Below, one piece after another: positions 8,816 through 14,821 of a stretch of DNA of 17,815 nt. The DNA is from an uncultured Mycolicibacterium sp. (GTDB taxonomy: Bacteria; Actinomycetota; Actinomycetes; Mycobacteriales; Mycobacteriaceae), in contig NZ_CALDGS010000098.1 in assembly GCF_937941905.1 (NCBI RefSeq), forward strand, positions 1 through 17,815. The letters run 5' to 3'. The position numbers and the translations under genes are program-made. Below the pieces are notes generated by a model. That model ran no database searches. It was not told where the DNA came from and was given only the letters and a program-made list of their open reading frames with translations. Numbering within the stretch: position 1 is the first letter of the stretch; every line of letters starts with the position of its first letter.

Positions 8816-9232
8816 GTGCGTCCCACCGCGATCGCGGCGGCGTCACTGCTGGCCGCCGCGATGCTCACCGTGCCGGCCGTGGCGGTCGAAACGCCGACTG
8901 CGCACGCCGAACCGCAGACGTGCAACGACCCGTACTGCGTGCCCGGCATCACCCCGAACGTGGTACTCGGTTCCTACTGCTCCAACACCAGTTACTACGT
9001 GTTCGGCACCGCGGTGGCCGGCCCGTCCATCCGACCGGGCCGGCTGGTGTTCTGCGGGTCGGCCCGGCGCTACGAGCCGCGCTGGTTCCGCTCTCCGCCG
9101 ATGGTCGGGATCCGGGAGCTGCACACCAACTGCACCGGCTACGAGAACGCCGTCGCGCAGGCACCCGACGGGCTGTTCCTGATGTGCGTCTCGATGAACG
9201 GCGAGAGCCTCTGGCGCCGCGGCGACGCTTAG
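8816..9232 (+). CDS. Exported 6-cysteine protein of unknown function
   Basis: 138 residues starting at GTG 8816. A signal peptide at about 1-31 has a typical cleavage motif, AHA before EPQTC. The mature protein carries six cysteines (36, 41, 55, 80, 106, 124), so up to three disulfides, in a small compact domain with motifs CNDPYCVPG, GSYCSNTSYYVFG and ELHTNCTGYENA. I know of no function; small disulfide-rich secreted proteins of this type are common in mycobacteria. It reads away from the gene at 8668 and ends 16 bases before the stop of the convergent gene at 9249, with no terminator between them. The start is chosen because it gives a complete signal peptide; no good ribosome binding site is visible. 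Confidence 0.78.
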   Translation: MRPTAIAAASLLAAAMLTVPAVAVETPTAHAEPQTCNDPYCVPGITPNVVLGSYCSNTSYYVFGTAVAGPSIRPGRLVFCGSARRYEPRWFRSPPMVGIRELHTNCTGYENAVAQAPDGLFLMCVSMNGESLWRRGDA

Positions 9233-9248
9233 ATCATCGGGCCCGATC

Positions 9249-9680
9249 TCACCAGCTGCGGATCGAGCACAGCGCGCCCTTTGGGCCGCTGTTCGTCCTG
9301 ACCACCACTCCGTCGACCGCCAGTTCGCAGTAAAAGCCCGGCGTCTCGGCGTACAGATCCTCCGCGCTCTGCACCACCACCATCGCCCACATGGTCGGAT
9401 CGGCCAACCGGGTGTGGAACACCCAGGGCCGGTCCGGGCCGATCTCCACCTCGGCCTTGGGGCTGAAGATGTACGGGTTGTGGCTGTAGTCGGAGAACAC
9501 CGCGGGTTCCCGTTCCCGGTAGTAGATCCGGGCGAAGTACGGCCGGTCGGCGGTGACGGTGTAGCGCACCTCGTGCAGCGCCGGGGGCGGCGCCGGCTCC
9601 GGTTGTGCCGGTACGGGTGCGGCGAACACCGGGGCGCCCAGCACCGCCGCCAGTCCCGCGAACACCCGCCTGATGCGCAT
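9249..9680 (-). CDS. Secreted MmpS-like domain protein without a membrane anchor
   Basis: 143 residues: a short basic start and signal peptide (about 1-24), a proline-rich linker, and a domain from about 36. The domain follows the outline of the MmpS soluble domain: H-x-V-x-Y-x-V at 36-42, I-x-Y at 52-54, PW at 85-86, VVVQ at 101-104, then Cys118-x3-A-VDG-VV and a closing Cys138, matching the MmpS pattern of PW, VxAQ, CxIxVDGxV and a final Cys. MmpS proteins are periplasmic partners of MmpL lipid/siderophore exporters, normally with a membrane helix; none is seen here beyond the signal sequence, and no mmpL is nearby. ATG 9680 lies 2 bases after the stop of the upstream gene, with GAGGA before it, so the two are co-translated. 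The assignment is by eye. Confidence 0.78.
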   Translation of the reverse strand: MRIRRVFAGLAAVLGAPVFAAPVPAQPEPAPPPALHEVRYTVTADRPYFARIYYREREPAVFSDYSHNPYIFSPKAEVEIGPDRPWVFHTRLADPTMWAMVVVQSAEDLYAETPGFYCELAVDGVVVRTNSGPKGALCSIRSW

Positions 9681-9682
9681 GG

Positions 9683-10177
9683 TCACATCCTCGTCAGGAA
9701 GAAGGGATAGGTGATCCGACCGCCCGGCGCGCCGTCGCACCCGGCGGCGAACGACGACACCAGCTCACCGGTGAGCGTCTGCGGGTCCCAGCTGTACACG
9801 TCGTGGGTCGGGATCGTCGGACCGAAATAGATGTCCCCGCAGCGCAATCCGAACGGGTCGTCGATGACCATGGTGTAGCGGCCGTCGCGCAACTCGGCCT
9901 CCACCCGGGCGTCGATCGCCTTGGCGATCGGCTGCGGCACCGACACGACGATCACGCAGTCGGTCCGCTTGGCGAACTCCGGTGTGTAGCACGGCGCCTG
10001 GATGTTCCACACGTAGGTGTGGAAGTCGCGCCGGTCCGGGATGTGCAGCAGATAGTTGCCGAACGTCATCGCCGCGGCGGGCGGGGCCACGCCCAGCGAC
10101 GCCGCGGCGAGCGTCAGCGCACCGAGCGCCCCCGCTGCCGCACGGTGCCGGCGCCCTTGCGGCATCGGCGTTCTCAT
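9683..10177 (-). CDS. Exported 4-cysteine protein of unknown function (paralogue of the protein at 8150-8668)
   Basis: 164 residues. A signal peptide covers about 1-36 (basic MRTPMPQGRRHR, alanine/leucine core, likely cleavage after PPAAA). The mature protein has cysteines at 63, 74, 113 and 147 and the same framework as the protein at 8150-8668: TF near the mature N-terminus, W57 six residues before the first Cys, LTGE before the last Cys, and a PFF-L-T-R ending. I cannot name a function. It is the first gene of a two-gene unit with the MmpS-like gene. It is separated from the P450 by 57 bases, and a TATTCT -10 box lies 6 bases before the ATG, so it probably has its own leaderless promoter, overlapped by the TTCTC-N7-GAGAA repeat. 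Confidence 0.82.
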   Translation of the reverse strand: MRTPMPQGRRHRAAAGALGALTLAAASLGVAPPAAAMTFGNYLLHIPDRRDFHTYVWNIQAPCYTPEFAKRTDCVIVVSVPQPIAKAIDARVEAELRDGRYTMVIDDPFGLRCGDIYFGPTIPTHDVYSWDPQTLTGELVSSFAAGCDGAPGGRITYPFFLTRM

Positions 10178-10188
10178 GGCTGGAGAAT
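10170..10188. promoter_or_regulatory. Inverted-repeat operator candidate, site 1 (TTCTC-N7-GAGAA)
   Basis: TTCTC at 10171-10175 and GAGAA at 10183-10187 form an exact inverted repeat with a 7-base spacer. It covers the ATG (10177) and the minus-strand -10 hexamer TATTCT (10184-10189) of the secreted-protein gene, so a bound protein would block initiation. The flank GAGAATAGC is identical at site 3 (14757-14775). Confidence 0.6.
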
Positions 10189-10234
10189 AGCGCTTCGACG
10201 GGTTCGGTACGGACGGATCCGGCGAACGGTTCGT

Positions 10235-11515
10235 TCAGTCCACCGGGCGGAACGTGATGTGCAGTTCGGTCAGCCCGCGCAGGATGTAGGTCGGCTCGTA
10301 GGTGTAGTGCCGGTCCTCGGCCGGGCCGTGCTGGTCGGCGTCGATCGCGATGTCGGCCATCCGGTCCAGGATCCGTTCCAGCGACACCCGGCCCTCCACC
10401 CGGGCCAGCGGCGCCCCCGGGCAGCTGTGCGCCCCGCGGCCGAACGCGATGTGTTCGCGAACGTTCTTGCGGTCCAACTGGAACTCGTGCGGCTCGGTGA
10501 ACCGGCGTGGGTCGCGGTTCACCGCGCCCGGGCACACCATCACGATCTCGCCCGGTTTGACCTGCACCGGGCCCACCTCGGTGGGCCGCTTGGCCAACCG
10601 GAAGGTGCTCTTGACCGGGGCGTCCATCCGCAGCGTCTCCTCGATGAAGGTCGGGATGCGGCTGCGGTCGGCGCGCAGCGTCTGCTGGAGGTCGGGCCGG
10701 TCGCCGAGAATGCGCAGCGCGGCGGTGAGCAGCTTGGCCGTCGTCTCCTGGCCCGCCGCGAACAGGAAGGTCGCCGAGCGCACCACCTCGATCACCGGCG
10801 GGGTGGAGCCGTCCGGGTACTTCGCGGTGGCCAGCGCGGTGAGCACGTCCTCGCGCGGGTTGCGGCGACGGTCCTCGAGGTAGCCGATGAACTTCTCGTC
10901 CAGCCACTCCAGCGGGTTGGTGGCGACGATGTCGCCGTCGATCGCCCCCGGTCGCGCCCCGGGCCGCGGCGCGCCGAGCACGGTGCGGAACTCCTCGTGG
11001 TCCTCGGCCGGCACCCCGAGCAGGTCGGCGATCACCAACAGCGAGAACGGCTTCGCGTAGGCCGCGCCGAACTCGCAGCGGCCGTCGGCGATGAAGTCGT
11101 CGAGCACCTCGTCGGCGAGCCGCCACATGAAGTCCTCGTTCTCCTTGAGCCGCTTGGGGGTGAGCAGCCGGTTGAGCAGCGACCGGGCGTAGGTGTGTTC
11201 GGGCGGGTCCATGGTGACCATGTGCTCGTACATCGGCAGCTTCGAGCGGTGTTCGGCGATCTGGTCGGTGATGTCGTCGCCCTCGGGGGTGAACGGCAGC
11301 GGCGGGAACGGCCCGCCCAGCGCGATGCACGAGGAGAAGGTGTCGCTGTCCTTCAGCACCGAGTGCGCCTCGTCGTATCCGGTGACCGCCAGCACCCCGT
11401 AGTGCGGCTCCCGGCTGACCGGGCATTTGCCGCGCATGTGGTCGAAGTACGGATGCGGATCGGGAATCAGCGCCGGGTCGGTGAAGTAGTCGACGGAGTC
11501 GAAATCGATGGTCAT
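10235..11515 (-). CDS. Cytochrome P450
   Basis: Haem mono-oxygenase of 426 residues, normal for soluble actinobacterial P450s. Visible motifs are the I-helix AGQETT at 254-259 (the acid-alcohol pair E257-T258, with Thr259), the K-helix ExxR at E293-R296, and the haem-binding loop FGRGAHSCPG with the axial thiolate Cys365. It needs ferredoxin and reductase partners, which are not in the window. The family is broad; I cannot assign a CYP number or substrate. Its position beside an mce operon and beta-oxidation-type genes fits hydroxylation of a lipid or isoprenoid chain, as CYP125/CYP142 do for cholesterol, but this is inference. GGGAGGAAG lies about 9 bases before ATG 11515. It is divergent from the TetR gene around a shared operator, so it is probably the repressor's target. 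Confidence 0.95.
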   Translation of the reverse strand: MTIDFDSVDYFTDPALIPDPHPYFDHMRGKCPVSREPHYGVLAVTGYDEAHSVLKDSDTFSSCIALGGPFPPLPFTPEGDDITDQIAEHRSKLPMYEHMVTMDPPEHTYARSLLNRLLTPKRLKENEDFMWRLADEVLDDFIADGRCEFGAAYAKPFSLLVIADLLGVPAEDHEEFRTVLGAPRPGARPGAIDGDIVATNPLEWLDEKFIGYLEDRRRNPREDVLTALATAKYPDGSTPPVIEVVRSATFLFAAGQETTAKLLTAALRILGDRPDLQQTLRADRSRIPTFIEETLRMDAPVKSTFRLAKRPTEVGPVQVKPGEIVMVCPGAVNRDPRRFTEPHEFQLDRKNVREHIAFGRGAHSCPGAPLARVEGRVSLERILDRMADIAIDADQHGPAEDRHYTYEPTYILRGLTELHITFRPVD

Positions 11516-11566
11516 GGCGATCGCTTCCTCCCGGGGTCGCCGAACGGTGTCCGAATCAGGACGAAT

Positions 11567-11588
11567 ATGCTGAGCACTTGCTTAGCAT
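11567..11588. promoter_or_regulatory. 22-bp TetR-type operator between the P450 and tetR genes
   Basis: ATGCTGAGCA (11567-11576), CT, TGCTTAGCAT (11579-11588): the arms match at 9 of 10 positions as an inverted repeat, the size and shape of operators bound by TetR dimers. It lies in the 163-base divergent gap, 52 bases from the P450 start and 91 from the tetR start. A possible tetR -10 box, TAGAGT (11594-11599), is 5 bases downstream, so the site would cover the core promoter. Autoregulation plus P450 control is the natural reading; binding itself is inferred. Confidence 0.7.
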
Positions 11589-11593
11589 GCGGT

Positions 11594-11599
11594 TAGAGT
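11594..11599 (+). promoter_or_regulatory. Possible -10 element for tetR
   Basis: TAGAGT fits TANNNT and sits directly after the 22-bp operator. A poor -35 candidate (TGAGCA, 11571-11576) lies 17 bases upstream inside the operator. A leader of about 70 bases would result, with the ribosome binding site near its end. Confidence 0.35.
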
Positions 11600-11678
11600 C
11601 GGGGTCAAGGTCATCGAGCGGGCCGCCTACCATCGGCTCGGCGACATTCCGACGGCGCGAGACGAGGAGTGGCAGCGA

Positions 11679-12296
11679 ATGGCAGCGGCACGACGGCTCG
11701 GCACCCCGGATGCCAAGAACCGGCAGGTGCTCATCGACGCCGCCGAGCAGCTGATGCTCGAGGAAGGGCACACCGCGGTGACTTCCCGGCGGGTGGCGGA
11801 GAAGGCCGGCCTGAAACCGCAACTCGTGCACTACTACTTCGCGACCATGGACGATCTGCTGCTGGCCGTGTTCCGCCGCCGCGCCGAGGAGGGGCTCAAG
11901 GCGCAGGCCGAGGCGTTCGACTCGCCGCAGCCGCTGTGGGCGCTGTGGCGGTTCGGCAACGACCCGGCGGGCACCCGGCTCACCATGGAGTTCATGGGGC
12001 TGGCCAACCACCGGCCCGCCCTGCGCGCCGAGATCGCCCGGTACGCCGAGCTCTTCCGGGAACGCGAACGCGACATGATCGCCGCGACCCTGCAGCGGTA
12101 CGGCATCGACGCCTCCGAAGTTCCGCCGGTGGTCTGGGCGGTGTTCGCCACCAGTGTGTCGCGCATGGTGGTGATGGAGCAGGCGCTTGGAATGACCCTG
12201 GGGCACAAGGAGATCCTCGAGTTCTGCGAGACGTGGCTGCGCAGGCTCGAGGGGGAGCCCCAACCGGTGCCGCCGCCCGAGGCCGTCACCGGCTGA
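11679..12296 (+). CDS. TetR family transcriptional regulator
   Basis: 205 residues. The N-terminal DNA-binding domain starts with AKNRQVLIDAAEQLMLEEGH, and the helix-turn-helix is at about 32-56 (TSRRVAEKAGLKPQLVHYYF), the classic TetR signature ending in the HYYF turn. The C-terminal part (about 60-200) is the ligand-binding and dimerisation region; its ligand cannot be read from sequence, though an acyl-CoA or lipid intermediate is likely in this setting. GAGGAG lies about 10 bases before ATG 11679. It is divergent from the P450 around the palindrome at 11567-11588, its probable operator. Its last 11 bases overlap the 3' end of the convergent thiolase gene. Confidence 0.94.
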   Translation: MAAARRLGTPDAKNRQVLIDAAEQLMLEEGHTAVTSRRVAEKAGLKPQLVHYYFATMDDLLLAVFRRRAEEGLKAQAEAFDSPQPLWALWRFGNDPAGTRLTMEFMGLANHRPALRAEIARYAELFRERERDMIAATLQRYGIDASEVPPVVWAVFATSVSRMVVMEQALGMTLGHKEILEFCETWLRRLEGEPQPVPPPEAVTG

Positions 12297-13431
12297 CGAT
12301 GGTCGCCGACGCGGTGCCCGGCGCCCCGTACACCTGGGCCAGACCCACCCTCGGCTCGCCCGGCACCTGGCGGTCGCCGGCCTCGCCGCGCAGTTGGCGC
12401 ACCAGCTCGTGCAGCTGGCGCAGGCCGGAGGCGCCGATCGGCTCGCCGTTGGCGATCAGCCCGCCGTCGGTGTTGACCGGCAGCGAGCCGCCGATCTCGG
12501 TGGCCCCCTCGGCGAGCAGCTTCTCCTGCTCGCCGTCGGCGCACAGTCCGGTCTCGGCCATGTGGATGATCTCCGCGCCGGCGTCGGTGTCCTGCAGCTG
12601 GGCGATGTCGACATCCTCCGGCCCGATACCGGCCGCCTCGTAGGCCGCCCGCGCCGCGTACACCGTCGGGGCCACGTCCTCCTCCAGCGGGGCGGAGGTG
12701 GCGTGCACCTCGTAGGCGCCCCAGCGTCGGGTGCGGATCTCCACCGCGCGCACGTAGACCGGTTTGTCGGTGAACCGGTGGGCGAGGTCGGCCCGGCACA
12801 TGATCACCGCGGCCGCGCCCTCGTCCGGGGCGCAGAACATGTACTGCGTCAGCGGGTAGTTCAGCACCGGCGAGGCCAGGATCTCCTCGACGGAGAGTTC
12901 CTTGCGGCGGAACGCGTTCGGGTTCAGCGCCCCGTTGCGGAAGTTCTTGTTCGCCACCCGCGCCAGGGTCTCCTGCGAGATGCCGTGGTCGTGCAGGTAG
13001 CGGTTGGCCTTCATCCCGAAGAACTTGGTGGTGACGAACTGGCCGTTGTGCGCATACCACTGCGGCAGCGCGAGTTTGGCCGGGTCGTCGGTGAACGCCC
13101 CGCGCGGGTGCTTGTCCATGCCGACGGCGATGCCGATGTCGTACTTGCCGAGCCGGATGGTGTCCACGGTCTGCTGGATCGCGCTGGCGGCGGTCGCACA
13201 GGCGTTGAACACGTTGGTGAACGGGATGCCGGTCAGCCCCACCAACCGGGTCACCGCGTCCGGATTGGAGATCTCGTAGCTGCCGCCGAACCCGAACTGG
13301 ATGTCCTTCCACTCCAGGTTCGCGTCGGCCAGGGCGGTCTGGATCGCCTCGGCGCCCATCTGCATCGCGGTCTTGTCGAACCGGCCGAACGGGTGCAGCC
13401 CGACGCCGATGATGGCCACGTCGTTGGTCAT
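12286..13431 (-). CDS. SCP2-type thiolase / lipid-transfer (Ltp-like) thiolase-fold protein
   Basis: 381 residues with the thiolase fold: N-terminal VAIIGVGLHPFGRF, nucleophile region VFNACATAASAI with Cys78, and a C-terminal VNTDGGLIANGEPIGASGLR (319-338). Most thiolases have GHP at the last motif; here residue 330 is Glu. From family memory, a GEP form also occurs in the SCP2/Ltp subgroup, which includes the Ltp2 retro-aldolase of steroid side-chain breakdown; an alignment must confirm this. The Ltp2 catalytic tyrosines cannot be placed without one. The DUF35 gene ends 12 bases upstream, with AGAGGA before the ATG, so the two are co-transcribed and likely form a complex. The reaction could be thiolytic or retro-aldol cleavage of an acyl-CoA. 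The 3' end overlaps tetR by 11 bases. Confidence 0.9.
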   Translation of the reverse strand: MTNDVAIIGVGLHPFGRFDKTAMQMGAEAIQTALADANLEWKDIQFGFGGSYEISNPDAVTRLVGLTGIPFTNVFNACATAASAIQQTVDTIRLGKYDIGIAVGMDKHPRGAFTDDPAKLALPQWYAHNGQFVTTKFFGMKANRYLHDHGISQETLARVANKNFRNGALNPNAFRRKELSVEEILASPVLNYPLTQYMFCAPDEGAAAVIMCRADLAHRFTDKPVYVRAVEIRTRRWGAYEVHATSAPLEEDVAPTVYAARAAYEAAGIGPEDVDIAQLQDTDAGAEIIHMAETGLCADGEQEKLLAEGATEIGGSLPVNTDGGLIANGEPIGASGLRQLHELVRQLRGEAGDRQVPGEPRVGLAQVYGAPGTASATIVSR

Positions 13432-13443
13432 GTCGCGTCCTCT

Positions 13444-13875
13444 CTAGACCGGCCGGAAGGCGAAGGTGACGATCTCGTTGCCGTTCTCGTCGGTGTTCAG
13501 CGGCACCATGGTCAGTTCGACCTCCATGCCGAACCGCAGCCGGGCCGGGTCGTTCTCGGTGAGCCGGCCCTCCACCCGCACCACGGCCTCGTCGCCGAGT
13601 CCGAGCTGGACCAGGCCCACCCCGTAGGGCACGAACGCCTCGCCGGTCGGACCCTGGTACGGCGGCCCCGGCGGGAAGCCCTGCGTGGTCCAGGCGACCA
13701 GGGTGCCGCGGCGGGGCAGCAGCACCTCCCGCATGCCGGCGGTGCTGCACTTCGGGCAGCGGTCCTGGACCGGGAAGACGGTCGCCCCGCACGCCCCGCA
13801 GGTGGAGCCGATGAGCTGGGGGTTCGGGTCGGGCCAGGTGGAGATCTCGGGTGCGAGCGCGATCTGGTTCGACAC
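13444..13875 (-). CDS. DUF35 OB-fold, zinc-ribbon acyl-CoA-associated protein
   Basis: 143 residues from a GTG start. The zinc ribbon is Cys26-x2-Cys29-x10-Cys40-x2-Cys43 (STCGACGATVF, QDRCPKCST), followed by an OB-fold from about 50 (RRGTLVAWT, FVPYGVGLVQL, VRVEGRLTE, MVPLNTDENG). DUF35 proteins partner SCP2-type thiolase-fold enzymes and MaoC-like hydratases and bind acyl-CoA; the thiolase 12 bases downstream is the obvious partner. GTG 13875 is preferred over the ATG at 13935: TATCGT sits 7 bases upstream, giving a leaderless start, the family usually begins just before the ALAPEISTWP segment, and an ATG start would place promoter and operator inside the gene. The longer form adds 20 residues. 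Confidence 0.88.
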   Translation of the reverse strand: MSNQIALAPEISTWPDPNPQLIGSTCGACGATVFPVQDRCPKCSTAGMREVLLPRRGTLVAWTTQGFPPGPPYQGPTGEAFVPYGVGLVQLGLGDEAVVRVEGRLTENDPARLRFGMEVELTMVPLNTDENGNEIVTFAFRPV

Positions 13876-13882
13876 GCGGTTG

Positions 13883-13911
13883 ACGATAATCGGAAACGTA
13901 ATTCTCGTCCA
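13883..13911 (-). promoter_or_regulatory. Promoter of the DUF35-thiolase operon
   Basis: On the minus strand TATCGT (13883-13888) is the -10 box, and TGGACG (13906-13911) is a 4-of-6 match to TTGACA with a 17-base spacer. The -10 ends 7 bases before the GTG at 13875, so transcription should start at the start codon. The local sequence is AT-rich compared with its surroundings. Confidence 0.5.
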
Positions 13912-13919
13912 GAGAGAAC
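13901..13919. promoter_or_regulatory. Inverted-repeat operator candidate, site 2 (TTCTC-N7-GAGAA)
   Basis: ATTCTC (13901-13906), 7 bases, GAGAAC (13914-13919). It overlies the -35 region of the DUF35-thiolase promoter, 26-44 bases before the GTG start. The half-sites and spacing equal those at 10170-10188 and 14757-14775. Confidence 0.58.
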
Positions 13920-13938
13920 TGCGTGTGGTCGCCATTGT

Positions 13939-13993
13939 CCGCGAGCCGACGCGAGCACCCCCCGGCCGAGGGGGGATGGGCGTCGGCTCGCGG
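13939..13993. terminator. Palindromic element, likely terminator after the crotonase gene
   Basis: The outer arms 13939-13952 and 13980-13993 pair over 14 bases; an inner C6/G6 stem (13958-13963 with 13970-13975) follows after an imperfect stretch. It begins 10 bases past the crotonase stop and lies before the DUF35 promoter, so it should separate the two minus-strand units. The right arm GCGTCGGCTCGCG is identical to that of the element at 8072-8132. Confidence 0.6.
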
Positions 13994-14003
13994 GCAAGTG
14001 GGG

Positions 14004-14729
14004 CTACGTGGTGCGGTTCAACACCTTGTCGGCGGCCTGCCAGTGCTCGTCGGCCACCCACAGCCGGGCGAACGCGCTGACCGCCGCGCTGGCCGGAACC
14101 CCCCGGATCACCCGCTTGATCTGTACCGCCGACGGGTTGGCCAGCGCGCGGGCGGCGTCGAACCAGTCGGTCTCGAACGTCGCGCGCGGCACCACCAGGT
14201 CGACCAGGCCGATCCGCTCGGCCTCGGCCGCCGAAAGGATCCGCCCGCCGCCGGCCAGCAGCAGCGCACGGCCCGCGCCGACGAGTGCGGCCAGCCGCTC
14301 GGCGCCGCCCCAGGCCGGCATGATCGCCAGCGCCACCTGGTTGAACCCGATCCGGATGTCGTCGGCCGCGATGCGGATGTCGGCGGCGACGGCGACCTCC
14401 GCGCCGCCACCGAGCGCATGGCCGTTCAGGGCGGCGATCACCGGACCCGGGAACGCGGCGATGCGGTCGCAGATGGTGCGCATCCGCCAGGCCATCGCGG
14501 CGGCCTGCGCCTCGGTGCGCAGTGCGGCCAGTTCCTTGAGGTCGCCGCCGGAGACGAAGGCGCGGTCGCCGGCGCCGCGGATCGCCAGCGCGTGCACGTC
14601 GGTGCGGCCGTCCAGCGCATCCAGCGCGTTCTCGAGCTCCGCCATGGTGGCCGGCGCGATCGCGTTGCGGGCCTGCGGCCGGTTGATGGTGATCACCGCC
14701 AGGCCGTCGTCCACCTCGAGCTCGACCAT
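14004..14729 (-). CDS. Crotonase (enoyl-CoA hydratase/isomerase) family protein
   Basis: 241 residues, slightly short for the family. Crotonase landmarks are INRPQARNA at 15-23, the oxyanion-hole strand AFVSGGDLKE at 57-66 and the second oxyanion/catalytic segment ALNGHALGGGAEVAVAADIR at 100-119, with Glu111 at the usual position of the first catalytic Glu. The segment that normally reads FGQPEI is FNQVAL (129-134), so the second catalytic Glu is replaced by Ala133. It may therefore be an isomerase, hydrolase or decarboxylase-like crotonase rather than a true hydratase. ATG 14729 is chosen for the GGAGAA 6 bases upstream and the family-typical start MVELEVDDGLAVITINRP; a longer reading would run into the divergent promoter. 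Divergent from the CoA ligase at 14822. Confidence 0.92.
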   Translation of the reverse strand: MVELEVDDGLAVITINRPQARNAIAPATMAELENALDALDGRTDVHALAIRGAGDRAFVSGGDLKELAALRTEAQAAAMAWRMRTICDRIAAFPGPVIAALNGHALGGGAEVAVAADIRIAADDIRIGFNQVALAIMPAWGGAERLAALVGAGRALLLAGGGRILSAAEAERIGLVDLVVPRATFETDWFDAARALANPSAVQIKRVIRGVPASAAVSAFARLWVADEHWQAADKVLNRTT

Positions 14730-14751
14730 CGAACGTTCTCCATCTGCGGTA

Positions 14752-14780
14752 TTGGCATTCTCGCAGCCGGAGAATAGCAT
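14752..14780 (+). promoter_or_regulatory. Promoter of the CoA ligase gene, face to face with the crotonase promoter
   Basis: TTGGCA (14752-14757), 17-base spacer, TAGCAT (14775-14780): five of six to TTGACA at -35 and a TANNNT -10 at ideal spacing. On the minus strand TATTCT (14771-14776) is a -10 candidate for the crotonase gene, giving a leader of about 35 bases that includes its ribosome binding site. The two promoters overlap, so one operator can control both. Confidence 0.6.
14757..14775. promoter_or_regulatory. Inverted-repeat operator candidate, site 3 (ATTCTC-N7-GAGAAT)
   Basis: ATTCTC (14757-14762), GCAGCCG, GAGAAT (14770-14775): perfect 6-base arms. It fills the spacer between the -35 and -10 of the CoA ligase promoter and covers the minus-strand -10 of the crotonase gene, a typical repressor position. 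Confidence 0.65.
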
Positions 14781-14821
14781 CGCCAACAATCGACCCGGCA
14801 GTGCGGAGGTGTGGCCCACCC

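Noticed and set aside
13444..13935. Longer DUF35 start at ATG 13935
   Set aside because: It would put the TATCGT promoter and the TTCTC repeat inside the gene and leave no promoter space after the hairpin at 13939-13993. Kept as an alternative only.
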